A DNA stretch of 64,000 nt from Rhizoctonia solani. Taxonomy: Eukaryota > Basidiomycota > Agaricomycetes > Cantharellales > Ceratobasidiaceae. A program made the translations under genes and the position numbers. Of the stretch, positions 1 through 10,565 are shown piece after piece; position 1 is the first letter of the stretch; each line of letters starts with the position of its first letter. The stretch is taken from assembly GCF_016906535.1 (NCBI RefSeq), contig NC_057375.1:496001-560000 (forward strand). Reading direction: 5' to 3'. The notes beneath the pieces were generated by a model that ran no database searches, was not told the origin of the DNA, and saw nothing but the letters and a program-made list of their open reading frames with translations.

Positions 1-1127
1 CCTGACATGGGTTGGGTGGTCCTTGGGGTCTTCCAAGAAGATCAGGATGTCATCCAAGTAGATCACCACAGTGACGTCGATGAGGTCCCTAAACAGATTG
101 TTCATGAAGTGTTGGAACGCTGCGGGGGCATTGGTAAGACCAAAGGGCATCACTAGGTACTCAAATAGGCCGTATTTAGTCCTAAAAGCTGTCTTCCATT
201 CATCACCTTCCTTGATCCAAACGTTATTATAGCCCCAGCGTAAGTCCAATTTTGTGAAGACCTTGGCATGCCTAAGTTTAGCCATGAGGTCGTCCTGCCT
301 TGGTAAGGGATATACATTCTTATGGGTAACGTCATTCAACTTCCTGTAATCAACAACCAGCCTGAGGGAACCATTGGCCTTTTTGACAAACATTACTGGA
401 GCGCCAGCAGAGGAGGTACTAGGACGGATTTTGCCTGTGGCCAGTTCTTCATCAATATGCTGCTTTAGCGCTCTTGATTCTGCGTCGGTCATTCCGTAAA
501 TTGGCCCGGGGGAAAGTTTGGCATTGGGAATAAGGTCTATTGCAATATCGTATTCCCTGTGAGGGGGTAGGACCTTAAATTCTTCTTTGCCAAATACTTT
601 AGCAAACTCATGGTACTGAGGGGGGAGGTCTGCTAGAGGATCTGGGTCCGCTTCTTCCTTGGAGGCAATTTGTGCTTGTTCAGGGAAGGTGACTGTCCCT
701 TGATGCCAATCAATGAGTGGGGATTCTGATGTGAGCCAAGTCATTCCTAGGATAGCGGAGGTGTTCCCAATGGGGCAGACTAGGAAAGGAATGGAGTGTT
801 TATGGCCATTGGCCAAAACCGCGAGTTGAACCTGGTGCCATATGCAACCAGTCTGGGAAATTGTACCATCTAACATTCTCACAACTCGTGGATTTTCAAG
901 CTGGGTTTTTGGTATTTTATATTTTTCCACAATCAAGGGGGAGATGAAGTTCAATGTGGCTCCTGAGTCAATGAGAGTTTTAAGGTGTTCCGTTGGGAAG
1001 TTGTGTAGTTTGAGATTGATAAATAAAAGAGGCTTCTTATTTGAGTCTAGAGCCAAAGATACAAATTTGCAATCCAATACATGCACATCTAATTTAGGGA
1101 CCAGGGACTTGACGGTAGTCCTTGGCC
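1..1127 (-). CDS. Ty3/gypsy pol, 5' part: aspartic protease and start of reverse transcriptase (runs off window)
   Basis: Read on the minus strand in the frame one base back from gag, this stays open as far as I could follow to the window edge. A retropepsin-like active site LIDSGAT appears near 970, followed by reverse transcriptase with VDYRKLN, the LPRQDDL palm segment, FGLTNAPAAF, and the YLDDILIF catalytic motif at about 35-65. Protease cleaves the polyprotein; reverse transcriptase copies element RNA inside the particle. RNase H and integrase must lie left of the window. The sequence aligns codon by codon with the pol of the second copy (5,830 leftward), including a shared stretch before the protease. 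Expression probably needs -1 frameshifting from gag. Confidence 0.85.
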
Positions 1128-2332
1128 TTAGTCTTTTCCCAACCCTTCCTCTTCTGCTACCTTGGCCACTTCCTTGATCGTGGCTTTCCAACCATTAGGG
1201 CATTGTTTGATGCCATGCCCTTTTTGGCCGCACTTGACGCAAAGGCCAGATGCGCGGCGGCGGTCCCTTTCTTCCGGGGTGACGTAGTTGGGATCCTCGG
1301 ATAGGCGGACCCTGGTGGTAGTGGTGGAGGTAGTGGCCGCGGTGGCCAAGGGCTTGGCAGGGAGCTTCTTGGGACGGTTCTCCTTGTTCTCCCGACAAAT
1401 GTTGTCAATCTTGATGGAGGCAGCAAAGATAGCCTCTAACTCGTCGGGAATACTGTCTTTGGTAGACAGGAGTTCTTTGACCTTCCAGTGAAGACTGCGT
1501 GTGAATTGGGCAATATATGCCTCCTTGTTCCAGTTGAGTTCCGCCATGAGATTGCGGAATTCCGTGACATACTCCAACGTGGTTGTGGTCTGAGTCAACG
1601 CGGCAATCTTCCTGGCAGCCGCCCTTTTGGCATCAGGGTCTGCAAATGCCTCCTTAAATTTGGCCGTTAAGGCCGGGATGGTGGTCGGCGGGTTGCCCTT
1701 GCCCTTGATGATGGCTCCTATGACAGGGAGTGCCCAATCGGCTGCCTTTTCTGTCATGTGGTAAAGTATCCACACAACCATTTGCTCCTCCTTGTCAAAT
1801 TGGTCCCTGTGTAGGGCCACCCAGAGCAGCATGCGGTCCAGCCATTGCGTGGCCTTGCGTCCCCTAATGTCTCCTTTATAAGGGTTGGGGAGGTCCATCT
1901 TGGGTCTTTTTACGCTGGACCCTGCGTCAAAGGGGGTGAGGGAGCTGAGTGACCGCCTAGGCGTTCCCTGAGGCTCTTTTTTGGTTGCCTTGGCTCTTCT
2001 TTCTCCTTGGAGTCAAACCCTGTACCCCTTGAAGGGCGGAAGGGAGCCTTGAGCCCAGGCCTAACCGTGCCTGGAGTGTGGGTTTCCCCTCCTGAGTGGG
2101 TAGGAGGGGTGACAGGCCCAGTTGATGGGCCAGGCTTGGTTTGGGCTCCGCCCTGGTCCTTGTCACCAACAAGGTTGTTGGTTTCCTTGCATATAGCGGT
2201 GAGCTGTGTGATTTGCTTGCCTTGTGATTTGATTTGGTCCTGCAAGGACCCGACTGTGGCTGTGAGGGCTGTGATAGCCTTGAGGAGAGCGGTAAGGGAC
2301 GGCTCTGGTTCCATCCTTGGCAAGTCTTGCAA
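1128..2332 (-). pseudogene. Ty3/gypsy gag with a frameshift
   Basis: Capsid/nucleocapsid gene of the younger copy. The N-terminal part (2,332-about 1,975) matches the start of the intact gag of the other copy, with a short predicted coiled coil ending in a Pro/Gly-rich stretch. The C-terminal part (1,898-1,128) carries the capsid-like domain and one zinc knuckle, CVKCGQKGHGIKQC (C-X2-C-X4-H-X4-C), that binds RNA. The two halves are in different frames. The homologous frame switches at a run of seven A (minus strand) near 1,977-1,983, after which the original frame reaches a stop at about 1,910. The other copy is open through this point, so a one-base indel in the A run is the simplest explanation. 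Confidence 0.85.
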
Positions 2333-2844
2333 AGGGGGAGATGCGCTGCAAGAGGGTGGTAGGGAGTGGGTTGGAACGGAGCGTCTAGAGGAGCGACTGG
2401 AGGGACAGGAGTATGGGTGTGGGGCGCCAGAGCGTGTGGAAGGAATATTGGAGACGGCGTGGGGGAAGTGGTGCCTATATCAGGACTTATGGGCGGTTTT
2501 TGTGTAGTGTGGGCGCTAAACCTTTGCGTCAAGCACCTAGCGTTGGATAGTCCCTACAACAAATCAACAGATCTGGCAATCGTGATATGAGCGGGTTTTC
2601 TACAAGCGGGTGTTTCAGCTGACTAAGGTCGCTAACTACTGTGTTCCGGCGAAACACGTGGTATGCGGGGGATTAGAGTCCTTCTGCCTTATAGCAATTT
2701 GGTACTACGTGAGGGTGGGGGGTTTTTGATTATTATACCCCGCAAAGTGGCCCTGATCACGTGATTTCCCTTGTGCTAGTACAGGGGATCCTCTCCTTGT
2801 CAAACAAGCCTACAGAAAGTCAATTTTACAATGTCGTACACCAC
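2333..2844 (-). other. 5' leader of the younger Ty3/gypsy copy
   Basis: Non-coding stretch between the LTR and gag, about 90 percent similar by eye to 7,020-7,543 in the other copy. Next to the LTR the minus strand reads GTGGTGTACGACATTG. A segment starting TGG directly after the LTR is where a tRNA primer binding site is expected; the same GTGGTGTAC(G/A)AC occurs at the matching place in the second copy and again at about 9,130 in the forward direction. I could not assign a tRNA. Confidence 0.55.
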
Positions 2845-3393
2845 TGTAATGTGGGTACACGCTAGTGGAGGCGGGCACTTGAGGCCGTACTACTACAAGC
2901 TTATGTAAACTAACTAACTAACTAAGGCTATCCTAATACCGCTTAAGGCGGTCTGCTACTTCTATACTACTGCATGGGGGCCTTAGGCCTGGGAGGTGTG
3001 GTAGGTGAATGTAATGGGTAAGCAACTGATACTACTAGGGGCCGGCTACTTAGCTGGCTGACTACCTTCTCTAATGAGTAAGAGACAAGGTAAAATCGAC
3101 TTGGAGTCTCCAAGCGATTTCCCTGCTGTATATATAGACAAAGCACACTATCTACATGGTCTGTGCGCGTGAGAGAAAGAAGTACAGAGGACAAATGAGA
3201 AGCGTGCTGCGGGCTGCGCAGAAGCGTGGATTTCTTCTAAGCGCCCTTGGCACGGCATCTTGGCGCGGCATCTCGGCATAATAAGCGCCGAGATCACGTG
3301 ATCGAAAAACATAAGGTATCAAGTCCGTAAAAAATACTAAAAATAATAGAAAATTTGGGCAATTCTGATGGTATAGTTAAGGAGGTTATAACA
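2845..3393 (-). repeat. LTR of the younger Ty3/gypsy copy (5' LTR)
   Basis: About 549 bp, read on the minus strand from TGTTATAACC to a TTACA end, matching the 7,544-8,100 LTR along its length. It contains a TATA-like box (TATATATA on the minus strand near 3,127-3,135) expected to start element transcription, and the palindrome ATCACGTGAT near 3,293. The ends are inferred from the TG...CA rule, the jump into integrase sequence on the right, and the putative primer-binding site on the left; a few bases either way are possible. Confidence 0.75.
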
Positions 3394-5830
3394 AATCACT
3401 ACCAGGATGGCATTGTGACCCTGGGACTTTGGGAAACCTGTGATGAAGTTGTACAAGATGGTATGGAAGGGGTAAGGAGGGACTTCTAAGGGTTTCAGGG
3501 CAATTACCGGGGCATGTGCCTGTCAATTGGCCTGGCACGCAGGGCAGCACTCAACCCATTCCTTGGCTGATGATTTCATACCTGGCCACCAGTAGGTTTG
3601 ACTTAGGAGTTCAAGGGTTCTCTGCTGTCCTGGGCGTCTGGCTAACGGTGAGTCATGGAACTCCTTCAGGAGTCTTTCTTTCAAGGGCTTGCTGTCTGGA
3701 ACTACTAGTTTCCCACAGTACCAGAGTAGATCCTCTTCCCAGTCATAATCCCAATAGGCTTTCCAAATCAAGGGAGGCGCAACATCTGCATCTTCTGTTA
3801 GGAACTGGATGATAGGTTCCAGGGACGGGTCCTCCCTTAGTCCCTTTTGGATTTCTGTGACAATCTCAAGTTCCTCTTCTGATGTGTTGACAAAAACCTC
3901 TTCTGGGAGCATGACTTCTAGTTCTGGGGGGTGGTCAACATAATCTGAACGTCTTGACAGTGCGTCTGGTTTCCCTGATTGTTTCCCTGGTCAATAATGG
4001 ATCTCAAAATTAAAATCACTCAGGAAAATGCACCATCTAGCGTGTCTCCGATTGAAGGTCCTGGCTTGCATCCAATATTCCAGGTTGCAATGATCTGTGA
4101 ACACCTGGACTGGTTTCTTGGTAGCTTCCAGGAAAATACGCCATTCTTCCAAGGCTTTAATGATAGCAAGTAGCTCCTTGTTGTGGGTGTTGTAATTTGC
4201 TTTGGCACCTGAGAAGGATTTGGACATATAGGCAATGGGGTGCAACTGGTTATCTGGGCCTCTTTGACTCAATATGGCGCCCATAGCTACTCCTGAAGCG
4301 TCTGTTTCCAGGTAATAGGGGAGCTTGGGGTTGGAATGTATCAGGACCAGGGATTGGGTGACTAGGTTCTTCAGTTCTTGGAATGCAGCTTCTTCTGGGC
4401 TATTCCATGACCAAGGGGTCTCCTTCCTTGTCAGGTTATGGAGAGGCCATGCAACAGAGCTAAAATTGGGGATGAATCTACAGAGGTAATTGACAAACCC
4501 TAGGAAAGCCTGGACCTGTTTGACTGTCTTGGGTTGAGGCCAGGATGTGACTGCCTCAATCTTCTTTTGATCCATCAAAAAGCCTGCAGGAGATATGACA
4601 ATGCCCAGGTAATTGACCGTGGTGACGTGGAAGTGGCATTTGGACAATTTACAGAACAGCTGATTTTTTAATAACCGGGACAGAACTTCCCTGACGTGGG
4701 CTGGATGTTCTTCCAGGTTTTCTGAAAAAATCAATATGTTGTCCAAGTAGATTACCACAGTAACATTGATTAGGTCCCAGAAAAGGTCATTCATAAAGTG
4801 TTGAAAGGCGGCCAGGGCGTTTGTGAGACCAAAGGGCATGACTAAATATTCAAACAACCCATATTTGGTCCTAAAAGCCGTTTTCCATTCATTGCCTTCC
4901 TTGATCCTGACATTGTTGTAACCCCAGCGTAAGTCAAGCTTTGTGAATATCTTTGCATGCCTTAGCTTTGCCATGAGGTCATCCTGTCTTGGGAGTGGGT
5001 ATACGTTCTTATGCGTGACCTTGTTAAGCTTCCTATAATCAACTACCAGGCGTAATGACCCATCCGCCTTCTTGACAAACATGACTGGGGCGCCTGCTGA
5101 GGAAGTGCTGGGGCGGATCTTGCCCATTGCTAATTCCTTGTCAATGTGTTGTTTAAGCGTCTTGGATTCTGCATTGGTCATGCCATAGATTGGTCCCAGG
5201 GAGAGTTTGGCGTCAGGAACTAGGTCAATGGCAATATCATATCCCCTGTGCAGGGGGAGGACCTTAAATTCCTCTTTGCCAAATACCCTGGCAAATTCAT
5301 GGTATCCTGCGGGTAGATCTGCTAATGGGTTGGGATCTGCTTCCTCCTCCAAGGCTATCTGGGCTTGGTCAGGGAAGGTGATAGTACCTAGGTTCCAATC
5401 TATAAGGGGTGACTCCTGAGTGAGCCATGTCATGCCAAGTATGGCAGGTGTGGTCCCAATGGGACAGACTAGAAAAGGAATGGTATGTGGGTGGCCATTG
5501 GCCAAAACCGCAAGTTGAACCTGGTGCCATATGCAACCAGTCTGGGATATTGTACCATCTAACATTCTCACAACTTGTGGATTTTTGAGTTGGGTTTTTG
5601 GTATTTTGAGTTTTTCTACTAAAGAAGGGGATATAAAGTTGGAGGTGGCACCAGAGTCAATAAGGGTTTTAATGGGATCCGTTGGGTAGTCACGCAATGT
5701 CATATCTAGGAATAGGAGTGGTTTTTTGTTTGAATCTAGTGCAATATTTACAAATTCCAAGATAGATACATGCAGTTCTAGATTAGAGACCAAGGGCTTG
5801 ACAGCGGCTCTTGGTCTCATTCTTTTTCCA
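3394..5830 (-). pseudogene. Ty3/gypsy pol (protease, RT, RNase H, integrase N-part) with two nonsense codons
   Basis: Uninterrupted from the gag overlap (about 5,946) to 3,991. Motifs in order: retropepsin LIDSGAT; RT with VDYRKLNKVTHKNVYPLP, FGLTNA and YLDDILIF; RNase H with YLETDASG, NTHNKELLAI and VFTDHCNLEY. Reading continues after a TGA at 3,991-3,993 with PGKQSGKPDALSRR, the usual RNase H to integrase linker, then the integrase zinc-binding region (H near GxxHDSP, CCPACQ). A second TGA at 3,523-3,525 follows, and then the start of the catalytic core (YNFITGFPKSQGHNAILVV), which stops abruptly at about 3,394 where the younger element's LTR begins. Both stops sit where arginine CGA is expected. 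Confidence 0.88.
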
Positions 5831-7019
5831 ACTTGTCCTGAGCAACCTTTGCAGATTCCTTGGGGGTTGCCTTCCAGCCATTGGGACATTGTTTGATCCC
5901 ATGTCCCTTCTGGCTGCATTTTACGCAAAGACCTGATGCTTGGCAACAGTCCCTTTCCTCCAGCGTGACGTAGTTGGGATCCTCTGATAGATGGACCCGC
6001 TGTGTGGTAGTAGTGGAAGTGGAGGTGGCCACGGTGGCCAGGGACTTGGCGGGGGCCTTTTTAGGCCGATTTTCCTCATTTTTGCAGCGGATGTTGTCAA
6101 TTTTGATGGCTGCTGCAAAAATGGCTTCAAGTTTGTCCAGAATGCTATCTTTGGTAGACAACAATTCCTTAACCTTCCAGTGGAGGCCTTGCATGAATTG
6201 CGCAATGTAGGCTTCCTCATTCCAGTCTAATTCCGCCATGAGATTGCGGAACTCTGTGACATACTTGGAGGTGGTGGTGGTTTGGGCCAGGGTAGCTATT
6301 TTCCTGGCTGCTGCTCTCTTGGCATTGGGGTCGGCAAATGCCTCCTTGAATTTGGCCGTTAGGACCAGGATGGTGGTAGGAGGATTCCCCTTGCCCTTGA
6401 TGATGGTTCCAATGATGGGGAGGGCCCAGTTGGCAGCCTTGTCTGTCATGTGGTATAAAATCCATACCACCATCTGTTCCTCCTTGTCAAACTGATCCCT
6501 GTGGAGGGCAACCCAAAGAAGCATTTGATCAAGCCACTGTGTGGCCTTCTGTCCCCTAGTGTTGCCTTTGTAGGGGTCTGGAAGCTCCATTTTGGGTTGT
6601 TTTATGCTGGACCTGGAGTCAAAAGGGGTAAGGGAACTAAGGGAGCATTTAGGCGTTCCCAGAGGCTCTTTCTTGGGGCCTTGTCTTGGGTCCTCATCTT
6701 CTTTGGAGTCAAAACCTGTTCCTCTTGAAGGCCTGAATGGGGCCTTGAGCCCAGGCCTAACCATGCCTGGAGTGTGGGTCTCCCCTCCTGTGTGGGTTGG
6801 AGGGGTGACAGGCCCAGTTGATGGGCCAGGCTGGGTTTGGACTCCTCCTTGATCCTTGTTGCCAAGTAAGTTGGCAGTCTCCTTGCATATGGCTTTAAGC
6901 TCAATGAGCTGTTGGCCTTGGGCTTTGACTTGGTCCTGTAAGGACCCAACTGTGGCGGTGAGGGCTGTGATAGCCTTGAGGAGAGCGCCAAGGGACGGCT
7001 CTGGTTCCATATTTGGCAA
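5817..7019 (-). CDS. Ty3/gypsy gag (intact, 400 aa)
   Basis: Capsid-nucleocapsid precursor of the older copy, a single open frame starting MPNMEPEPSL. Residues about 10-50 form a short heptad-like segment; about 60-130 are Pro/Gly-rich; about 145-300 form the capsid-like domain typical of Ty3 retrotransposon gag; and near 370 there is one zinc knuckle, CVKCSQKGHGIKQC. It ends in TGA at 5,817-5,819 and overlaps the pol frame by about 130 nt. Pol lies one base back, so a -1 ribosomal slip on the A-rich GGAAAAAGA just before the stop is the likely link. Gag would assemble cytoplasmic virus-like particles of the transposon. It is intact although its pol is broken, so it might act in trans. Confidence 0.88.
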   Translation of the reverse strand: MPNMEPEPSLGALLKAITALTATVGSLQDQVKAQGQQLIELKAICKETANLLGNKDQGGVQTQPGPSTGPVTPPTHTGGETHTPGMVRPGLKAPFRPSRGTGFDSKEDEDPRQGPKKEPLGTPKCSLSSLTPFDSRSSIKQPKMELPDPYKGNTRGQKATQWLDQMLLWVALHRDQFDKEEQMVVWILYHMTDKAANWALPIIGTIIKGKGNPPTTILVLTAKFKEAFADPNAKRAAARKIATLAQTTTTSKYVTEFRNLMAELDWNEEAYIAQFMQGLHWKVKELLSTKDSILDKLEAIFAAAIKIDNIRCKNEENRPKKAPAKSLATVATSTSTTTTQRVHLSEDPNYVTLEERDCCQASGLCVKCSQKGHGIKQCPNGWKATPKESAKVAQDKLEKE

Positions 7020-7543
7020 GTCTTGCGGAGTGGGTGATGCGCTGCAAGAGGCTGGTTGGGAATTGGTTGGAATGGAACGTCAAGAGGAGCGGCTGGTAGG
7101 ACAGGAGTATGGATGGGGGACGCCAGAGCGTGTGGATGGAATAATTGGAAACAGCGTGGGGGGTAGGGTGCCTGATACAGGACTTATGAGCGGTTTTTGT
7201 GTAGTGTGTGGGCGCTAAACCTTTGCGTCAAGCACATAGCGTTGGATAGTCCCTACAGCAAATCAGCAGATCTGGCAATTGTGATATGAGCGGGTTTTCT
7301 ACAAGCGGGTGTTTCAGCTGACTAAGGTTGCTAACTACTGAGTTCCGGCAAAACTTGTGGTATGCGGGGGATTAGAACCTGTCTGCCTTGTAGCAATTTG
7401 GTACTACATGGGGGTGGGGGATTTTTGATTATTATATCCCGTAAAGTAGCCCCAATCACGTGATTTCCCTTGTGCTAGTACAGGGGGACTTCTCCTTGTT
7501 GATCAAGCCTACAGAAAGTCAATTTTACAATGTTGTACACCAC
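7020..7543 (-). other. 5' leader of the older Ty3/gypsy copy
   Basis: Non-coding region between LTR and gag. It aligns with 2,333-2,844. Next to the LTR the minus strand reads GTGGTGTACAACATTG, the presumed primer-binding region. It contains AATCACGTGATT near 7,456, matching ATCACGTGAT near 2,756 in the other copy. Confidence 0.5.
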
Positions 7544-8100
7544 TGTAAGGTGGGTACGCGCTGGTGAAGGCGGGCACTTGTGGCTGTACTACTACACTAG
7601 CTTATGTAATCTAACTATCTAGGCTAACTACTATCTAACTAAGTTGCTTATGGCAGCAACTAACTATCTATTATTAACGCAAGGGGGCCTTAGGCCTGGA
7701 GGTGTGGTGAGTGAGGTAAGGGGTTGGTGCATTAGCAGAACTTCTGGGGGCTGGCTACTTAGCTGGCTGATGCCTCCTCAATGGATATGAGACAAGGTAA
7801 AATTGACTTGGGGTCTCCAAGCAATTTTCCTGCTGTTTATATAGACAAGGGAGAAAGTAATTACATGGTCTGTGCGTGAGATAAAGAAGTGTCCGTGTGA
7901 AAAGAGAAGCATGCTGCAGGCTACGCAGAAGCGTGGATTTCTCCTAAGCGCCCTTGGTACGGCATCTTGGCGTGGCATCTTGGCACAATAGGCGCCAAGA
8001 TCACGTGATCAAAAAACAAAAGATATCAAGTCCGTAAAAAATACTAAAAATATCAGAAAAATCGTGCAAGTCCAGTGGTAGATGTTAGGGGATTGTAACA
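7544..8100 (-). repeat. LTR of the older Ty3/gypsy copy (5' LTR)
   Basis: About 557 bp, minus-strand TGTTACAATC...TTACA. A TATA-like box TATATAAAC (minus strand, near 7,836-7,844) sits inside, as does the palindrome ATCACGTGAT near 8,001. It is close to but not identical with the LTR at 2,845-3,393, so the two insertions are separate events of one family. The right boundary is where similarity with the other LTR ends. Confidence 0.75.
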
Positions 8101-8379
8101 CAAGAGAAATATTACTTGTTACTGTTTATCTACTCAGCTGGATTTATATATATTTAAATGAGTGAGAAAACAGCATATATGCAAAAGGCATTGCATATTG
8201 AGGGTATTCCTGGGGTTTGTAGGTTTTGTAAAGGTCACTATTGAATAGAGGGTCCTTGAAAACCTTAGTTTGCATCTTTATCTCATTTGTTCACTGTCAG
8301 ATTACTAGTGTAATTAATAAAATAAGTACAGATTATTGAAGAAATGTCATATCCATAACAGTAACACACTTACCCCTTA
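8101..8379. other. AT-rich spacer, no gene seen
   Basis: Short AT-rich stretch between the Ty3/gypsy LTR and the next LTR-like block. No open frame of note and no recognisable motif. Confidence 0.5.
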
Positions 8380-9115
8380 CCCTTACCTACCACACCTCCC
8401 AGGCCTCAGGCCCCTTTGCTGTCAGAAGTTACCAGTAGGACGCCTTAAGCGTTGTTAGTATAGCCTTAGATAAGTAGATTACATAAGCAGTGTACTAGTA
8501 GTATGGCCACAAGCGCCCAATCCATTAGCAAGTACCTGTCCTAGACGTCCTTAAGGGGCGTCAAGGAGGCAGGCGCTTACAGCTGTATAGAACTGAGTAA
8601 GAGTTGCTTAAGGCAATGTGTAAGCTACCTATGACAACAACCAACTGTACTATGGCAACCAAGCCTGTAAGGACAATGGCAAGCTAACTAAGTACAATGG
8701 AGAAGCCACTTAAGGTGGTGTAGACTACTTCTAACTAAGTGGTTACTGGACCTAAGGTCCTCATACAGTGGGGTGATGCAACAAGAGGTAATTGACCTGG
8801 GTGTTACCATGGTCAGTTGGCCTCCTTATATATTACAAGATTAAGCTATTTACAAATACATCATATGCAATACCATATCAAATAAGAACCCTGCTCTGCA
8901 GTTGGCCTTACTCATGCATACGTGTCACTGATGTGTCATGATGACGTCATAGGTGGAGGTGGCTACATATGCTGATTAAGCGCAGAGGAGGATGTGGCTT
9001 GGCGCTTAGCATATGATATAAGCACCAAAGTCATGTGATCAAAAATGTTGCCCATTCAACTTCATTTAAATTTGAGAAATTTGGAATAAATTCCATGGTA
9101 TTGATTGTGTCTACA
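8380..9115 (+). repeat. LTR-like repeat, left arm of an inverted pair
   Basis: The start (about 8,385-8,420, CCACACCTCCCAGGCCT) matches, in reverse, an internal part of the Ty3/gypsy LTRs (near 2,980 and 7,690). The section 8,760-9,049 is the reverse complement of 9,780-10,060 with few differences. The block ends GTGTCTACAACA at about 9,114 and is followed by GTACCCACCTTATAGTGGTG, the same LTR-end plus primer-binding-like sequence seen in the two complete elements. I read it as an LTR of a related family in the forward orientation, with a remnant of its internal region to the right. It contains AT-rich TATATATTA and many short GCCTTAAGGC-like repeats. Confidence 0.65.
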
Positions 9116-9699
9116 ACAGTACCCACCTTATAGTGGTGTACAACACCATTCCATAACCCCTGGGCCCTAGCCACCCCTCTATCTCCTTTCTCATAGTCCA
9201 TTGGTGATAGGGCCATGGACTTTAAGCCCCCTTGTACCATAGGTCCAAGCTGAGTTGTGACACAATGCACTGGCTGGAGCGCATCATTGGTTTCTCACCA
9301 TGTGTGGACCACCAAACCTGGTGATGTTTTGAGTGGGTAGCTGTATATAGTACAGTTAATACAATTTGAGTTAGATACACACAATTATACCCATATCTTG
9401 CACAACTTCATTAAACAGTTTGTCTAAATTTGGTCTGGTAATCAAGAAAATGTGCATTTATAGTGAGAATTAGGGTGAGTGCTAAGTAAAAGCACACATC
9501 TGTGGTTTTGGTAGTGGGCTGTTGCTGTTGCCAGCTTTACTCTACAGGGCCCCAAAAATCTTGGGAGCACTCTGGGACTTGCTATTGTCAGCAAGCATTA
9601 CAGAGCGTTTGGTATGATGCTCTGAAGGGCTTGTGGAGTGCTCTCAAGTCCTTGCCAAGCAATCTGAACTTGTTGGATCCTAAAGAGGAGGTTCCCAAA
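9116..9699. other. Spacer between inverted LTR-like arms, probable element remnant
   Basis: Holds the short conserved GTGGTGTACAAC block (about 9,131) and otherwise no coding region I can recognise. GGGCCCCAAAAATCTTGGGAGCACTC near 9,548 recurs in reverse near 10,286-10,312, so part of the spacer is itself repeated at the far end of the right arm. Confidence 0.45.
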
Positions 9700-10335
9700 A
9701 CCAGATGTTGTAGACACACATATACTAAGGGAATTTATTCCCATTTTCTCAAATTTAAACAAAGGCAATTGGACTACATTTTTGATCACGTGACATTGGC
9801 GCTTATATCATACACTTAGCACCAAGCCACGTCCCCATCTGCGCTTAATCAGCATATGTAGCCACCTCCACCTATGATGTCATCATGACACATCAGTGAC
9901 ATGTATGCATGAGTAAGGCCAACTGCAGAGCAGGGTTCTTATTGGATTAGGTATTTGATATAATGTATTTGTAAATAGCTCTCTTGTAGAATATATAAGG
10001 AGGCCAACCAACCATGGTAACACCCAGGTCAATTACCTCTTGTTGCATCCTTTACACTGTACAAGGCCTTAGGCCAGTAAATACTTAGATACACACCTTA
10101 AGCATTGCTCTCACTGTACTTAGGTAGCTTGCCAACGCCTTACAGCATCTTGTCACCGTAGATAGTTAGCTTGTTGTTGTAGGTAGTACCTTCACTGCCT
10201 TAAGCAGTTCATACTCAGTTCTATATGGCCACAAGCACCCGCTGCCTCAACGCCCCTTAAGGATGTCTAGGACACCAGAGCACTCCAGAGTGCTCCCAGG
10301 TTTTTGGGGCCCCATAGAGTATCCTTACCTCTCTC
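9700..10335 (-). repeat. LTR-like repeat, right arm of an inverted pair
   Basis: Begins TGTTGTAGACAC (about 9,704), the exact reverse of the end of the left arm. It continues in parallel through the TATA-containing section (AATATATAAGG near 9,993) and the repeated GTTACCTCTTGTTGCATC-type segment to about 10,275. It is in the opposite orientation to the left arm. No coding sequence lies inside. Most likely two related LTRs in opposite directions, one or both solo. Confidence 0.65.
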
Positions 10336-10565
10336 TACTTCTCCTTTACTGTCTTTACTTATTTTATACGTTTTAGTTTAGTAATACATATATACTCATC
10401 TATATACATAAGATTTCAACATTGACAAAGTCAAAAAGGTGACCTAGAACCCAAACTTGATTCAAGTGCACTCATTAGTGGCTGTGCTAATCTCTAGTCA
10501 GCCGCCCATCAATGGTGATCAATCGTTAAACGCCCAAGGTCCCTTCAATCCCCCCACCCCCCATT

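Larger units (their letters stand above)
1..3393 (-). mobile_element. Ty3/gypsy LTR retrotransposon, younger nested copy (partial)
   Basis: Minus-strand element that leaves the window on the left. From right to left it holds a 5' LTR, an untranslated leader, gag with a CCHC knuckle, then pol with protease and reverse transcriptase. It is clearly related to the copy at 3,394-8,100 in the same order. Its right end (TATAACA at about 3,387-3,393) directly abuts codons of the other copy's integrase core, so it landed inside that element. The left LTR, and therefore the target-site duplication, lies outside the window. The family resembles elements annotated in fungi as Tf2-type polyproteins (Ty3/gypsy); that placement comes from motif recognition. 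Confidence 0.9.
3394..8100 (-). mobile_element. Ty3/gypsy LTR retrotransposon, older copy interrupted by the younger one
   Basis: Minus-strand element with LTR (7,544-8,100), leader, intact gag (7,019-5,817) and pol from protease through RNase H to the beginning of the integrase core, where the younger copy is inserted at about 3,394. The remaining integrase and the 3' LTR should lie left of the window beyond the younger copy. Pol carries two in-frame TGA codons, at 3,991-3,993 and 3,523-3,525, so this copy cannot make a full polyprotein. Its order LTR-gag-protease-RT-RNaseH-integrase is diagnostic of Ty3/gypsy. Confidence 0.9.

Noticed and set aside
2007..2507. 166-codon plus-strand frame
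   Set aside because: Antisense to retrotransposon gag.
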